Assembly: GCF_963665675.1 (NCBI RefSeq)
Contig: NZ_OY762425.1
Coordinates: 243,705-307,704 of the forward strand
Source of the DNA: an uncultured Methanolobus sp.
GTDB lineage: Archaea > Halobacteriota > Methanosarcinia > Methanosarcinales > Methanosarcinaceae
Direction: 5' to 3'
Length of the DNA: 64,000 bases
Positions 1 through 9,304 of the stretch are shown piece by piece. The translations under genes were made by a program, and so were the position numbers. The notes beneath the pieces are model-generated. The model made no database searches. It was not told the origin of the DNA and saw only the letters and a list, made by a program, of their open reading frames with translations. Positions within the stretch are counted from its first letter, which is position 1, and each line of letters begins with the position of its first letter.

Positions 1-571
1 ATGCGTTTATATAAAATAATGAATTGGGGAAAAATGAGTTATAGGTAGAAGCTTCAATCAAACTAATTATTGAAAAAATAATTATAAAGATAGCTGCAAA
101 AATTGAGATCATAAGAGGCAATTTCATATTATTTCTTTTTTCTTCTGGAACAGAAAGACAGAACATTGCAGAAGCTAGCGATAAGAAAATAATTATTAGG
201 TAAATGATAGGGCGAGGGTCTAAAATATTCCATATATCAAAACTTGCAATAAAGGATTCACTATAAAGCACGGGCATCAGGGTATTGTCTCTGTAAAATG
301 TAATTAAAAAAATTCCAATTAGAAGTGGAATTCCCCAGTACCATCTAGTTGAGTTCTCTTTTGTGTGCTTCATGAAGATTAGAAGTCCTATTGCAGGAAG
401 GGCTAGTGAGAATAGATATAACAAAATAAATGCAAATAGGTCGGTCATGCCAACAGAAACTAAAGGATAACTGAGAAGTGTAGAAATGATATTTGTAATC
501 CACATTGCAAAATATGTGAATGATATTAGTATAATAGATAGTTTCATTAGATTTATTGATTTAAGCACCAT
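1..571 (-). CDS. Multi-pass membrane protein, C-terminus cut by window edge
   Basis: An uninterrupted minus-strand reading frame runs from an ATG at 571 off the left edge (190 codons visible). A GGTGAC ribosome-binding site lies about 5 bases before the ATG. The protein is very hydrophobic: I see about five membrane segments, around residues 10-30, 43-65, 80-95, 125-145 and 155-175, joined by short loops such as MKHTKENSTRW. There are no catalytic motifs and I do not recognise a family. It is AT-rich like the intergenic DNA around it and next to two mobile elements, so it may be an accessory gene. The gene is real with fair confidence; the function is unknown. Confidence 0.6.
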   Translation of the reverse strand, partial: MVLKSINLMKLSIILISFTYFAMWITNIISTLLSYPLVSVGMTDLFAFILLYLFSLALPAIGLLIFMKHTKENSTRWYWGIPLLIGIFLITFYRDNTLMPVLYSESFIASFDIWNILDPRPIIYLIIIFLSLASAMFCLSVPEEKRNNMKLPLMISIFAAIFIIIFSIISLIEASTYNSFFPNSLFYINA

Positions 572-992
572 AAGTGTCACCAGTAACTTAGTTCTAAAGT
601 TTAGAAATTAACTTAACTATTTAATATATGGTAAACATCTTCTGTTATATATATTACAGTTATTGGGTGAAGTCTATTAGTTTAAAAGGTATTATAATTG
701 TAGATTTACATCAGATATACAAACACAGTAGAATATCTATTTTCATTTTGAATTTTTTGGCTCTATGGAATACCTACTGGAATCACTATCTATAGCTAAA
801 ATTCCGCAAAAATAATCGCTATTCAGACGAACATATATAATTTTTATAGACTCGCACAATCTCTTGAATTTTGAGGATTTCTACAAAGCCAATTTTTTAG
901 TATTCAGATAATAGTTTCTAATTTGAAGTCTAGTTCACTCCTGATTTTTTTAATATGTCTATTTTGCTTATGTTCATTTTGCTTTTAAGATT
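572..992. other. Intergenic region carrying a short MITE
   Basis: No gene is visible in this 420-base AT-rich stretch. It contains the short MITE at 759-890 with its target duplication, and ends in the left copy of the IS66 target duplication (TTAAGATT, 985-992). The promoter of the minus-strand membrane protein gene must lie in its first part. Confidence 0.6.
759..890. mobile_element. Short MITE (132 bp), family of GGCTCTGTAGAATTCC ends
   Basis: The element starts with GGCTCTATGGAATACCT and ends with the reverse complement of GGCTTTGTAGAAATCCT. It is flanked by an exact 8-base direct repeat, AATTTTTT, at 751-758 and 891-898. The ends match those of three larger elements in this window (17665-18004, 44664-45004, 62733-63012). 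It is too short to code for anything and looks like an internally deleted derivative. The 8-base duplication and the GGCTCTGT ends are compatible with IS6- or ISL3-like mobilisation, but no helper transposase with these ends is present here. Confidence 0.7.
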
Positions 993-1901
993 GTAACTAT
1001 TCAGCCTATCTCATTTCCACCAGGCTGCTTTCTCTATTTACGCTCAATTCTGCAATAAATAAACAAGTGGATTCCCATTGAATATTTCACTAATCGAGTC
1101 TATAACCGATAGAGATTTCTTGTTCACAGTAGAAACGTATCCTCTAATGCGGCAGAAATTTCTAGCCCCTTGTTCACTACGGAAAGTACCTGATATCTTC
1201 TGCTGTACCTTCGTCATTCTGATATCTCTTTCCGCCTGATTGTTATCAAACGAAACGTCCGGGTCGTACATAAACCGCAAGATATCCTCCTTAAACCTCA
1301 TGAACCGATCCAGCAGGTTCTTTGCTGCAGTTTGCTTCTTACGTCCTCGTTTTTTAGACTGCACATCTGATTCCGGATCAGGAGGAATTTCGTTCATTCC
1401 ATAACAGGTAATGTGATCATAATCCTCACTGAACTTTTTAATTAGTTCAGTATCTAAAAGACCATTATCTACCTGGTGTTTGATGCACACCAACAGATCA
1501 CTCATTAGCTTTGGCCACTCTTGATCACTGTTTTCAGCAACTCCTGTTAACTCTCTTAACAGATGTGCATTACATAATGAATGCTGGCAATCATATTTGT
1601 AGTACGGTTTCCAGAAATCATGTGTTGCAACACCAGTATAACCTGGCAGGATACCCATGGAGTCCATTGCTTGCGACCCTCTTTTTTTATGTACAAAATA
1701 ATATGTGAGGTTCTTAGTACCTGCTACATGAAGCCAATTACGGGATGCGTTTATTCTTAAACCTGTTTCATCCAGGTTGATAGCATGAGATTGCTTCAGG
1801 AGATATCTCACTCCGCTTTCAAATGCTTCAAGTTTATCATAGCAATTGCGTTCGATGTTCACTATTGTAGCAGGACTGATCCTGCATCCTAAAATATCAG
1901 A

Positions 1902-3048
1902 GAGAATTCCGATAAACCCCTTGATAACAGATAACTTTGTACTAAAATATAAATAATACATAAATAAATTAAGTATTATGGACGATTTAACTGATTTTGC
2001 TCTTAATGAAGAATACAAACGTCTTCAATCAGTTGGTGACAGACTTGCTGAAATTGAATCATTGATCGATTGGAAACCTTTTCGACCAATATTAGAATCA
2101 ATGTATAAGAATAGAACAGCTTCCGGCGGCAGGCCTGAAGCTGATGTCATTGTGATGTTCAAAATGCTTGTTCTTCAACAATGGCATGGTTTATCTGATC
2201 CTGAACTTGAAAGACAATGTATTGACAGGATATCATTTAGAAAATTCCTGGGATTTCCTGAATATGTACCAGACAATACAACTGTCTGGTCATTCAGACA
2301 GAGAATTATTGATAATGGGAAAGAGAAGCAAATATGGAATGAGATGCAGAGACAGCTCAATGCTCTTGGTTTGGAAATCAAAAAAGGGACGATCCAAGAT
2401 GCAACTTTCATTCACTCCAACCCTGGTCATGCTAAAGCTGATACACCCAGAGGGGAGGATGCTAAAACAACAAGAAGCAAAGATGGAACATGGGTGAAAA
2501 AAGGTGGTAAGTCTCACTTTGGGTATAAGTTCCATACAATAATTGATAAGGATTACGAACTGATAAGAAGATTTGAAACAACAACTGCAGCGGTACATGA
2601 TTCACAGGTAGATCTATCTGAAGCAGGTGAAGTGGTGTACCGTGACAAAGGATACTTTGGAGCGGTTGCAAAGGGCTTTGCAGCAACAATGCAAAGAGCA
2701 GTAAGAGGACATCCGTTAGAGATAAACGATATTCTCAGAAATGAAAGGATAAGTGTTCAGAGAGTTCCATGTGAGCGGGTTTATGCTGTTGCAAAAGAAG
2801 TGTTCAAAGCAGGAAAAGTACTTGCCACAACTGTAGAAAGGGTAAATGTGAAGATGTTGATGACAGCTTTTTCTTTTAATCTTCATCAATTGAGGACACT
2901 GAAAAGGAAGGGAACGATCTAGGATAGCGTAAGCTATCCTAAAATTAAGGAGAAAAGCAACAAAAAACATAAAAATCTGGGATAAACTGGACGAGTAACA
3001 ACTTGGATTTATAGATACTTTAAAAAAAAGGGGTTAATCTGAATCCTC
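1902..3048 (+). mobile_element. IS5-family insertion sequence, 1147 bp, intact
   Basis: Imperfect terminal inverted repeats GAGAATTCCGATAAACCCC (1902-1920) and GAGGATTCAGATTAACCCC (reverse complement of 3030-3048) match at 16 of 19 positions. The 4-base duplication CAGA flanks the element (1898-1901 and 3049-3052), fitting the IS5 family. It contains one transposase gene on the plus strand. It sits inside the IS66 transposase gene in opposite orientation to it. Confidence 0.92.
1978..2922 (+). CDS. IS5-family DDE transposase
   Basis: This 314-residue protein is full length for the family. The N-terminal part holds the DUF772-type region (WKPFRPILESMYKN, GGRPEADVIVMFKMLVLQQW, LSDPELERQCIDRISFRKF). 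The catalytic triad is visible as D in IQDATFIHS, D in VYRDKGYFG and E in PCERVYAVAK, with the usual downstream Lys. It should catalyse cut-and-paste transposition of the surrounding element. There is no frameshift or internal stop and both element ends are present, so it is probably functional. The start ATG is 76 bases inside the left end. Confidence 0.93.
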   Translation: MDDLTDFALNEEYKRLQSVGDRLAEIESLIDWKPFRPILESMYKNRTASGGRPEADVIVMFKMLVLQQWHGLSDPELERQCIDRISFRKFLGFPEYVPDNTTVWSFRQRIIDNGKEKQIWNEMQRQLNALGLEIKKGTIQDATFIHSNPGHAKADTPRGEDAKTTRSKDGTWVKKGGKSHFGYKFHTIIDKDYELIRRFETTTAAVHDSQVDLSEAGEVVYRDKGYFGAVAKGFAATMQRAVRGHPLEINDILRNERISVQRVPCERVYAVAKEVFKAGKVLATTVERVNVKMLMTAFSFNLHQLRTLKRKGTI

Positions 3049-3928
3049 CAGAGAACAATTTGACAACACGCTGATAGGGAAGTAGCTGGTTAGTGTGCAA
3101 ATAAACTGCAAAGGACCTAACTCGATGACCATATTGAGTTGGCTGAGTTACACCATCCGGAAAAACTGCTTTGTTCATATGAGAACATTCAGGACATTTT
3201 TTTATCTCACAGCGATGTTCAATGCACTTGATGGTTATTAGAGGAATGTCAAAGACCTGTCTTCTTTCATAATCAGGGGACACAGAAACTAACGATCCCC
3301 CACACTTGATGCATTTGTCTATATGATGAACAACAAGTTCATCCGGTTCATCATTCATTCTCAGTGTAGTACCCGGATGACCATTTTGTCCACCAGCAGA
3401 TCGATCACTCTTTTTTCTCTGAGCTTTTACCTTCGGTTTTTTCCGTGCATAAGAATCAGTAGAAGGTGGTTTGCTACTATTGCAACTATTCTTATCAAGC
3501 ATTTCTTCCAGATGCTTGACACGTTCTTCAAGCTGTGCAATTTGGAGAGCTTGTTGTTCAATGATTCCAAGTAATCGAGTTACAAGTTCTATTACTGCTT
3601 CTGGACCAGCTTCATAAACCGCAAGTATTTCTTCTCGTTCCATTCGAATCCCCTCAGATCAACAGAACTTTTATTATCAAAGTTAGAATGAAGTCATAGT
3701 ATATTGATTTTTGCTTTATTGGAGAAGGAGGGCTGAATAGTTACTTAAGATTTACTCACATCAAAAATACCTGATGTGTCTTAAATTTCTATTACCATAT
3801 TTGCTAATATTTATTAGTTTTTAAATTTGATTTATGTAGTATTACTTTTATCTTACATTTTTGTAACTTTATTAAAATAAGTTACTGGAATAAAATTACA
3901 AAAACCAATATTAGAGAGGAGAAAATCT

Positions 3929-5360
3929 ATGAGAAACAAGTTAGTAATGCTGTGCTGCTTGACGATATTCTTGTCGTCTTTGATGCCAGCAGTAGCAACC
4001 ACAAAAACCATTACTGCAGAAAATACCGATGAAAAAAATGGACTTCTTAAATGGGTAGAAGTTGAGTACGGCGAGGAGACAATGCAGGAAATAGAAAAAT
4101 ATATTGAGCTTTCAAAGACATCATCTGATTTTACTAAATCCACCAACAATTTAGAAAAGGCGGAAGATGAAATTCCGATCATCAAAAAATTGGAAGCGGA
4201 AATCGGTGAAGAAAAAATAAAGGAAATAAATGCTGAAATTGAATTCCAAAAGACCTTACCTGATGTCGTTAAAGCAATGCCTTACAAAGCGTTAGCTGCT
4301 GCATCACCTGAAGCACAAAAAGCGCATTTAGGTTATATTGACAATTTTAGTATATCTGAAAAGGAAAAGGAACAATTCAAGAAGGAGCTTATCGATCTCT
4401 GGGATCGTTATCCATATGAGATAACAGAAGATGATTATACCATCACTTCAAAAATAGGACCTATGATTGAAGACTATATATATAACACTTATTGGAAGGG
4501 TACAGACTATGATTACAAAATGGTTGGTACTAGATGGTATTCAGATGAGCATGAGGATTTTATAGGGGAGGCATGCGATGCCTATCCAATTTATGCAAGT
4601 GAGGCAAGATCCAGTGCATCTGAACCTGATAACGGAGTAATAGATCCACTGCCATTTTATAGATACTATAACCATTACGAAGATGGATATTGGCATATTG
4701 GTGGAGCTCCGGGAAGATGCGATCTTTTTACTACTCAAGCAATAGATAACCGTGATGATGGTGATTTGCGACGATGCATATTATTACATCGGTCTTGCAA
4801 GTCACTATCTATCAGATGTAGGATGCCCTTTTCATACAGGTAATGCTGTCAATCAAATAGGTCAGTATGTAGGAGGTTATGAGAATACTTATCATTATGC
4901 CTATGAACAATACGTTTCAAGTAACTGGGACTCGAGTTTTTCAGACATAGTATCTTCAAACACCCAGTCCATAGCTGTAACTGATCCTGAAAATGCTGTT
5001 GAGGATTTAGCAGAGTATAGCAACGGTCATCTTGGTTACATGTGGGACGAAATTTCAGAGGATCCTACTGGTTTTGGTGATGATCCAATGTTTATTGCCC
5101 ATACATATTACATTATTTTAAAAACAGCGCAATATAATCAGGGATTGGTTGACTATATGGTTATAGATGATTGGAATCCATGGAATGATCCTGAATCTGC
5201 AAGTGAAGATTACATCACTACTGACGAATTACAGGAGGCTATTTCCTACTGGTTGAATGATTATCCTGCTCCAATTACGGGTGAACTTGTTAGCACATCC
5301 AGACTACAGGCCCTTATTCATCACTGGGAAAATGATATACCCATGCCATCTGGAACATAA
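3929..5360 (+). pseudogene. Secreted zinc-dependent phospholipase C-like protein, frameshifted
   Basis: The first part (3929 to about 4755) starts after GAGAGGAG with a signal peptide (LVMLCCLTIFLSSLMPAVA) and two similar acidic segments. The second part, in the next frame (about 4752-5360), carries the zinc-binding motif SHYLSDVGCPFHTG and HYAYEQYV of the phospholipase C / S1-P1 nuclease fold. It ends in the dockerin-like tail (TTDELQEAISYWLNDYPAP) seen on many Methanosarcinaceae secreted proteins. The two frames meet around 4750-4770, where one base too many (or two too few) breaks the gene just before the zinc site. Either it is a recent pseudogene or there is a sequencing error; the coding quality of both parts is otherwise high. 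It begins 184 bases from the IS66 element. Confidence 0.75.
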
Positions 5361-5430
5361 TCGTTTTTTTGATTGTAGGAAGGATGTGTATATGATTAAA
5401 TAAATAGTAGCAATTGTTTCGTTATTTACT

Positions 5431-5460
5431 CCTGCCAAAAGGCAGGTGTATTTTTTATTT
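5431..5460 (+). terminator. Hairpin plus T-run terminator
   Basis: CCTGCC-AAAA-GGCAGG (5431-5446) is a perfect 6-bp stem with a 4-base loop, followed closely by a T-rich run (TTTTTTATTT). It lies between the convergent ends of the phospholipase-like gene and the minus-strand DUF2110 gene and could serve either; the T-run on the plus strand suits the former. Confidence 0.6.
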
Positions 5461-5484
5461 CAGCCATTTGCAAATGCTAGAACT

Positions 5485-6168
5485 TTAATTTGAAGTTCTT
5501 ACAACTCCAAGCTCGCCTTTAACAAGTTTTCCTATTGCAGCAACAATTCCGGGACCGTCGGTGCTTTCTCTGCATGTAATCATGTGTTCCATGAGTCCAA
5601 GCCTTTCAATACCGTAAATGTCCCTTGCATGGCCTGTTTTCTTAATAGCTGCCTTAAGTTCTGATCTGGTGACTGAATTAGCAATTACTCTGTCCTGATC
5701 TGATTTTTTCCAGTTCCACCAGATGTCAACCTGTTCTTTGGTAAAAGCTCCTTCATTTGCTTTTTCATCAGTAATTTCTACTTTTACAGGAAGATGCCGG
5801 ATCATGCCAAAACGGGCAGCTATCTGTTTAGCTGTTCCGTTTCCAAGCATATTGAGATTTTTCCGTGGGATAGTGACAAGAACTCCTACGTCAATGACAA
5901 TCTCCTCGTCATGAATCTGTCGTATAAGCCCATGATAAGTTTCATTTTTTACAATCTCTGTGACAGGTGTCCCATATTTCTGCATAAGGAAATTAGAAGC
6001 AAACTCATTATCTTCCCCGGTAACATCTACAGCAAACCAGTTATCGTCATTCACTGAGAATTTAGCAGAAGCATCAAGCTCTTTTAATTCATTATCAATA
6101 AGCACTTCAGCAGAATGAATTGCTCTTTCCCTGTTGCCATATATCTTGATCAATAGTTTTGTGACCAT
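5485..6168 (-). CDS. DUF2110 family archaeal protein
   Basis: This 227-residue soluble protein matches the archaeal DUF2110 family as I remember it: VTKLLIKIYGNRERAI at the start, a central GLIRQIHDEEIVIDVGV segment and a C-terminal DIYGIERLGLMEHMITC segment. The function is not known. It has no signal peptide or membrane segment. It lies 29 bases downstream of the winged-helix gene on the same strand, so the two are probably co-transcribed. The family is widespread in methanogens, which suggests a basic cellular role. The family call is from memory. Confidence 0.75.
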   Translation of the reverse strand: MVTKLLIKIYGNRERAIHSAEVLIDNELKELDASAKFSVNDDNWFAVDVTGEDNEFASNFLMQKYGTPVTEIVKNETYHGLIRQIHDEEIVIDVGVLVTIPRKNLNMLGNGTAKQIAARFGMIRHLPVKVEITDEKANEGAFTKEQVDIWWNWKKSDQDRVIANSVTRSELKAAIKKTGHARDIYGIERLGLMEHMITCRESTDGPGIVAAIGKLVKGELGVVRTSN

Positions 6169-6197
6169 TATAATTATCCTTTGATTTGTCCTTTCAA

Positions 6198-6779
6198 TTA
6201 TTGTTTCATCACAAGGTCAAAGATATTCTGTATCTCTGTAAGCTTATCCAGGCCCTCGTCATCAATGAGGTCTTCATTCTCCTCAATTGAATTTAAGAGT
6301 AACTGAATATCCCTGCTGAAAGGACCGATCTTCATTTTCATGACCTGCAATTCTGAATTGCTCTCAGAAAGCGTAGCATATGTGGCCACTATCTGCTGAT
6401 GTAGTCTGTCTATATGATCAAGAGTTGCCTTCCTGGCTTCTTCTGAATCTATTGACCCCTGTTCACCGGACTCCTCAATATTCTGTTTCTGTGACTCTTC
6501 GGATGACTGCCCTTCAATTGCCATTATCAGATTTTTAAGAGCATCAACTACCTGGTATCCATGTTCTGTGAGTTCCACATATTTAACACGTCCTTCAACT
6601 GAAAATTGTACAAGTCCGTATTCTTCCATTTTTGTCAGTATTTTAGTAGTATGGGCAAATGTGGAATTAATCTCTTTAGTTATCACTGATGCATAGGTTT
6701 TTTGAAAGGACCAAATAGCCAGGAGGGCAAGAGTTGGCTTTTCCTGTAAAAAAAGTTGTTCAGCATATTCTTTAGTCAT
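6198..6779 (-). CDS. Winged-helix DNA-binding protein (MarR-like)
   Basis: A 193-residue protein. Residues about 10-80 form a winged helix-turn-helix (ALLAIWSFQKTYASVITKEI, HTTKILTKMEEYGLVQF, VKYVELTEHGYQVVDAL). A Glu/Ser/Gln-rich linker and a coiled-coil C-terminus (HIDRLHQQIVATYATLSE) probably support dimerisation. I chose the ATG at 6779, not the upstream in-frame start at 6803, because GAGGGG lies 7 bases before it. It precedes the DUF2110 gene and may regulate it or itself; the ligand and target are unknown. Confidence 0.75.
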   Translation of the reverse strand: MTKEYAEQLFLQEKPTLALLAIWSFQKTYASVITKEINSTFAHTTKILTKMEEYGLVQFSVEGRVKYVELTEHGYQVVDALKNLIMAIEGQSSEESQKQNIEESGEQGSIDSEEARKATLDHIDRLHQQIVATYATLSESNSELQVMKMKIGPFSRDIQLLLNSIEENEDLIDDEGLDKLTEIQNIFDLVMKQ

Positions 6780-6888
6780 ACGATTTCCCCTCTGATTTAG
6801 CATTTAGAACCTTTGTTTTAAAATACATCATAATACCTTGAATTATATATTATAATATATATCATTAAAATAAAAATACTATATATTT

Positions 6889-8040
6889 CTATCGGATGTC
6901 AACAATAATTCTTTCTATATCCTGCAATTTTGCATCCGTTTTAAACGAAGTACCGCTGAAATGGGTCCTTGAAGCTCTAAATCCATTATTCTTAAGTTCT
7001 GTGATAAGTATATTAATAGCTGAGGCAGAAACTCCAAGTTTCTTACATATCAGGTGCTGGTCATAGAACATAGGAATATTAAGCTCATCCCTGCAGAACT
7101 CCAGCATTTTGACGGACATTTCTTTAGTCCCGCAGCTTCTAAGTTCCAGTTCCTCGATGGTTTCATTACAGAACTGCGGCTCATGCAAATCCCCAAGCCA
7201 CAAAGGTCCTGCAATTATAGTTTTCTTTCCACAGAGACTACATGTGTCACCAATGTGGGCTGCAAGACCATATTTTGTCTCGCGATTCCCGCATTCGCAC
7301 TGGGCAATGAATCCGAGTTTTTTCAACATCTTGTCTGCCTGCTTGGCGCCTTTTCTGATATGAAGATATGTTCGCACATAATGTCTTGTGGCATGGGACA
7401 AAAGAGGAAACATGGCTTTATCATATAATGACAGTTCCCTTGCAATTTTACCAAGAAGAATACGCACTCCCATCTCGCTGTGGTATTCATTGTTAAAGGG
7501 AAGTGCTGCATATTTGCGGATTCCTGAGTTCAGGTGTGCACCACAAAGCGGTGCTGTATCAGTTGCTGTGACCTCCAGCAAATTAATAACCGAACGGGAG
7601 GCGGCAGCAAGAAACGGTGCAGGTGTTCCAAAAGGATCAAGGTCAACAATATTGAAATGTTTTTCATGGAGCAGCACATTGGCATTTTTGTGGCTTGCAA
7701 TTGTATGGTCATCAATGCCAAGTTTCTCAATGTTTTGCTTTATGAGTTCACAGGCATCCTCACTCCAGTCATTCAGGGTGGTATGGATGCCAATTTCATT
7801 GGCTACTCTTAAACCCCTGATACCTGAAGCTGACAGTGCATCAACATAAGTGATGGTCTTCTCAGGGTCAGGTTCCATTCTATTAAGGAAAGCAGATGTT
7901 GCAGCTATGGAGATATCACGGTTCATCTCCATAACCGGATTAAAAAAAACAGGTGCTGCAGAAGGAGCAAAATTAGCCCCTTCTTCAGGAATGGGAACAA
8001 GAACTTCTGTATCTCCTTCTTTAACAGATCTTACTTTCAT
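6889..8040 (-). CDS. trm1: tRNA (guanine(26)-N2)-dimethyltransferase
   Basis: Transfers methyl groups from S-adenosylmethionine to N2 of guanosine 26 in tRNA. The 383-residue protein has the SAM-binding region ([20 protein letters not shown]), the catalytic-type motif [15 protein letters not shown], and a C-terminal Zn-binding set ([11 protein letters not shown] and CSLCGKK), then a winged-helix-like tail, as in archaeal Trm1. The open frame extends upstream to a TTG at 8073, but the ATG at 8040 starts the conserved [16 protein letters not shown] region and has CAGGGA before it. It follows the cupredoxin-like gene on the same strand. Confidence 0.92.
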   Translation of the reverse strand: MKVRSVKEGDTEVLVPIPEEGANFAPSAAPVFFNPVMEMNRDISIAATSAFLNRMEPDPEKTITYVDALSASGIRGLRVANEIGIHTTLNDWSEDACELIKQNIEKLGIDDHTIASHKNANVLLHEKHFNIVDLDPFGTPAPFLAAASRSVINLLEVTATDTAPLCGAHLNSGIRKYAALPFNNEYHSEMGVRILLGKIARELSLYDKAMFPLLSHATRHYVRTYLHIRKGAKQADKMLKKLGFIAQCECGNRETKYGLAAHIGDTCSLCGKKTIIAGPLWLGDLHEPQFCNETIEELELRSCGTKEMSVKMLEFCRDELNIPMFYDQHLICKKLGVSASAINILITELKNNGFRASRTHFSGTSFKTDAKLQDIERIIVDIR

Positions 8041-8062
8041 CCGGTTCCCTGAAGATACATTC

Positions 8063-8566
8063 TTATTTAACAATAATGGTTCCCTTCATCGCTTCCCATG
8101 TTTGTACTCTGTATGTATAGGTACCACTCTCATTGAAAGTGTATATAAAATTTTTCCTGTTAACTATACTTGTATTTTCCCAGAGTCCCTCATTACTTAC
8201 AAGAGTAAAAGTTCTAACAGGATCATTGTCATTGAACCAGATAACCGTGTCTCCTTGATTAATAGTAATATTCTTTGGTTGCACGTTGAAATTTCTCATA
8301 TAAATTGTATAGGACTTCGGGCCTTCATGCTCAATGACTTCCAGTTCCCCGTTTTCATCTTCCTCATCTCCAGAAGTGACATCATCCGATTCATTTTCCC
8401 CAACAGTAATATCATCTGTATTATCTACGACTGTGTCGTTTACTGTATCATTCATCGAATCGTTCATGGATGTATTGTCTTCTATTGTGGGTTCAGTGTC
8501 ATCGACACAGCCTGCAACAGTCAGAGAAAACAATATCAAGAGTATCATCAATAATTTCGTCTTCAT
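8063..8566 (-). CDS. Cupredoxin-like lipoprotein without visible copper ligands
   Basis: A 167-residue secreted protein. The signal peptide ends in a lipobox (SLTVAGC, Cys at about residue 20), followed by an Asn/Asp/Thr/Glu-rich linker to about residue 75. A plastocyanin-like domain follows ([21 protein letters not shown], then [19 protein letters not shown]). In copper cupredoxins the His comes after the N-P/D turn and a Cys, His and Met cluster near the end. Here those places read DPVRTFTL and [11 protein letters not shown], so only the Met remains. It probably kept the fold but not blue copper. Its 3' end lies just upstream of trm1. Confidence 0.75.
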   Translation of the reverse strand: MKTKLLMILLILFSLTVAGCVDDTEPTIEDNTSMNDSMNDTVNDTVVDNTDDITVGENESDDVTSGDEEDENGELEVIEHEGPKSYTIYMRNFNVQPKNITINQGDTVIWFNDNDPVRTFTLVSNEGLWENTSIVNRKNFIYTFNESGTYTYRVQTWEAMKGTIIVK

Positions 8567-8599
8567 TGGATCACCTGCATTAGAATATATTTCCGATGT

Positions 8600-9271
8600 T
8601 TAAATAACTTCTCTATCACTTTTTATAAGTTCAACATTTATAATTGGAACATTATTTTCAATTTCTGTATTTATATCTATAACAGCAGCAAATCCTAAAG
8701 CAGCCATTCCCGGATTGACAATTATTGTTTTTCCGGACCTCTCTATTCCTCTTGCTTCATGAATGTGACCACAGATCATCAGGTCAGCCCTGTCAAGGAA
8801 CACGTTGAGTGCCTTGCATCCAACATGCGTATCTCCCACCGTATCAAGGATACCAAAGGGAGGCGTGTGTGTAAGGGTCACAAGTATTTCACCTGCTTTC
8901 AGGTCTTCCAGCATGTTACTTACATTTTCTTCAAAATCACATTCCTGTATTTCAAATGGAGTGCAGAAAGGTGTGGGGTTGGATCCACCCATGCCCATGA
9001 ACTTTACTCCATCGATTGAGATTGACACCTTATGCAGGTTGATGGCTTTTGATCCCTCAACGACTTTGATTATAGATTCATTATCGCAGTTGCCGGGAAC
9101 AGCAAGTATTTTCTGCCTGAATTTATCAAATAGTTCCAGGGCTTTTTCATCAGGTCCGAAATTTGTAATGTCACCTGCTATAAGCACAAGATCCACATTG
9201 CCTGCAATCCTTAGAAGTTCCTCTATCCTGGAGTAATTTCCATGCGGATCGGCAATAGCAAACAATCTCAT
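8600..9271 (-). CDS. Calcineurin-like metallophosphoesterase
   Basis: This 223-residue protein has the full set of metal-binding motifs of the YfcE/MJ0936-type phosphodiesterases: a first block IADPHGN (Asp and His), GDITNFG, PGNCDN, THTPPFG and GHIHEARG. It should bind two divalent metals and hydrolyse phosphodiesters; the substrate cannot be read from the sequence. No signal peptide, so cytoplasmic. It lies between the AIM24 gene and the lipoprotein on the same strand, each with short gaps. Confidence 0.88.
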   Translation of the reverse strand: MRLFAIADPHGNYSRIEELLRIAGNVDLVLIAGDITNFGPDEKALELFDKFRQKILAVPGNCDNESIIKVVEGSKAINLHKVSISIDGVKFMGMGGSNPTPFCTPFEIQECDFEENVSNMLEDLKAGEILVTLTHTPPFGILDTVGDTHVGCKALNVFLDRADLMICGHIHEARGIERSGKTIIVNPGMAALGFAAVIDINTEIENNVPIINVELIKSDREVI

Positions 9272-9304
9272 TTTCCAGTGTCTCCGGTTACTCTGTTGTT
9301 ATGA

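Larger units (their letters stand above)
1044..3643 (-). pseudogene. IS66-family transposase, split by insertion
   Basis: The N-terminal half (3643 down to 3049) has a coiled-coil region, the NSSKPPSTD segment typical of IS66, and two zinc-binding CxxC pairs (CIKCGG, CPEC). The C-terminal half (1897 down to 1044) has the catalytic region, with LDETGLRI and FDNNQAERDIRM. Removing bases 1898-3048 (the IS5 element plus one target copy) rejoins the halves exactly in frame into a 482-residue protein of normal family length. So the only visible damage is the insertion. As it stands each half reads into the inserted element and stops. Confidence 0.9.
993..3744 (-). mobile_element. IS66-family element interrupted by an IS5-family element
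   Basis: The ends carry the inverted repeat GTAACTATTCAGCC (993-1006 and, inverted, 3731-3744). An exact 8-base target duplication, TTAAGATT, lies outside both ends (985-992 and 3745-3752), as is usual for IS66. Without the inserted element (1147 bases plus a 4-base duplication) the IS is 1601 bp and has one transposase gene. No separate tnpA/tnpB genes are seen, as in single-gene archaeal IS66 relatives. Perfect flanking repeats suggest a recent insertion, later disabled by the second element. Confidence 0.93.

Noticed and set aside
3636..3655. TTCGAATCCCC, resembling the T-loop of a tRNA
   Set aside because: No cloverleaf can be folded around it, and it overlaps the start of the IS66 transposase gene.
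5723..6057. Small plus-strand frames opposite the DUF2110 gene
   Set aside because: Antisense shadows without ribosome-binding sites.
7388..8554. Two long plus-strand frames opposite trm1 and the cupredoxin-like gene
   Set aside because: They are antisense shadows; the minus-strand proteins have complete family motifs and ribosome-binding sites.
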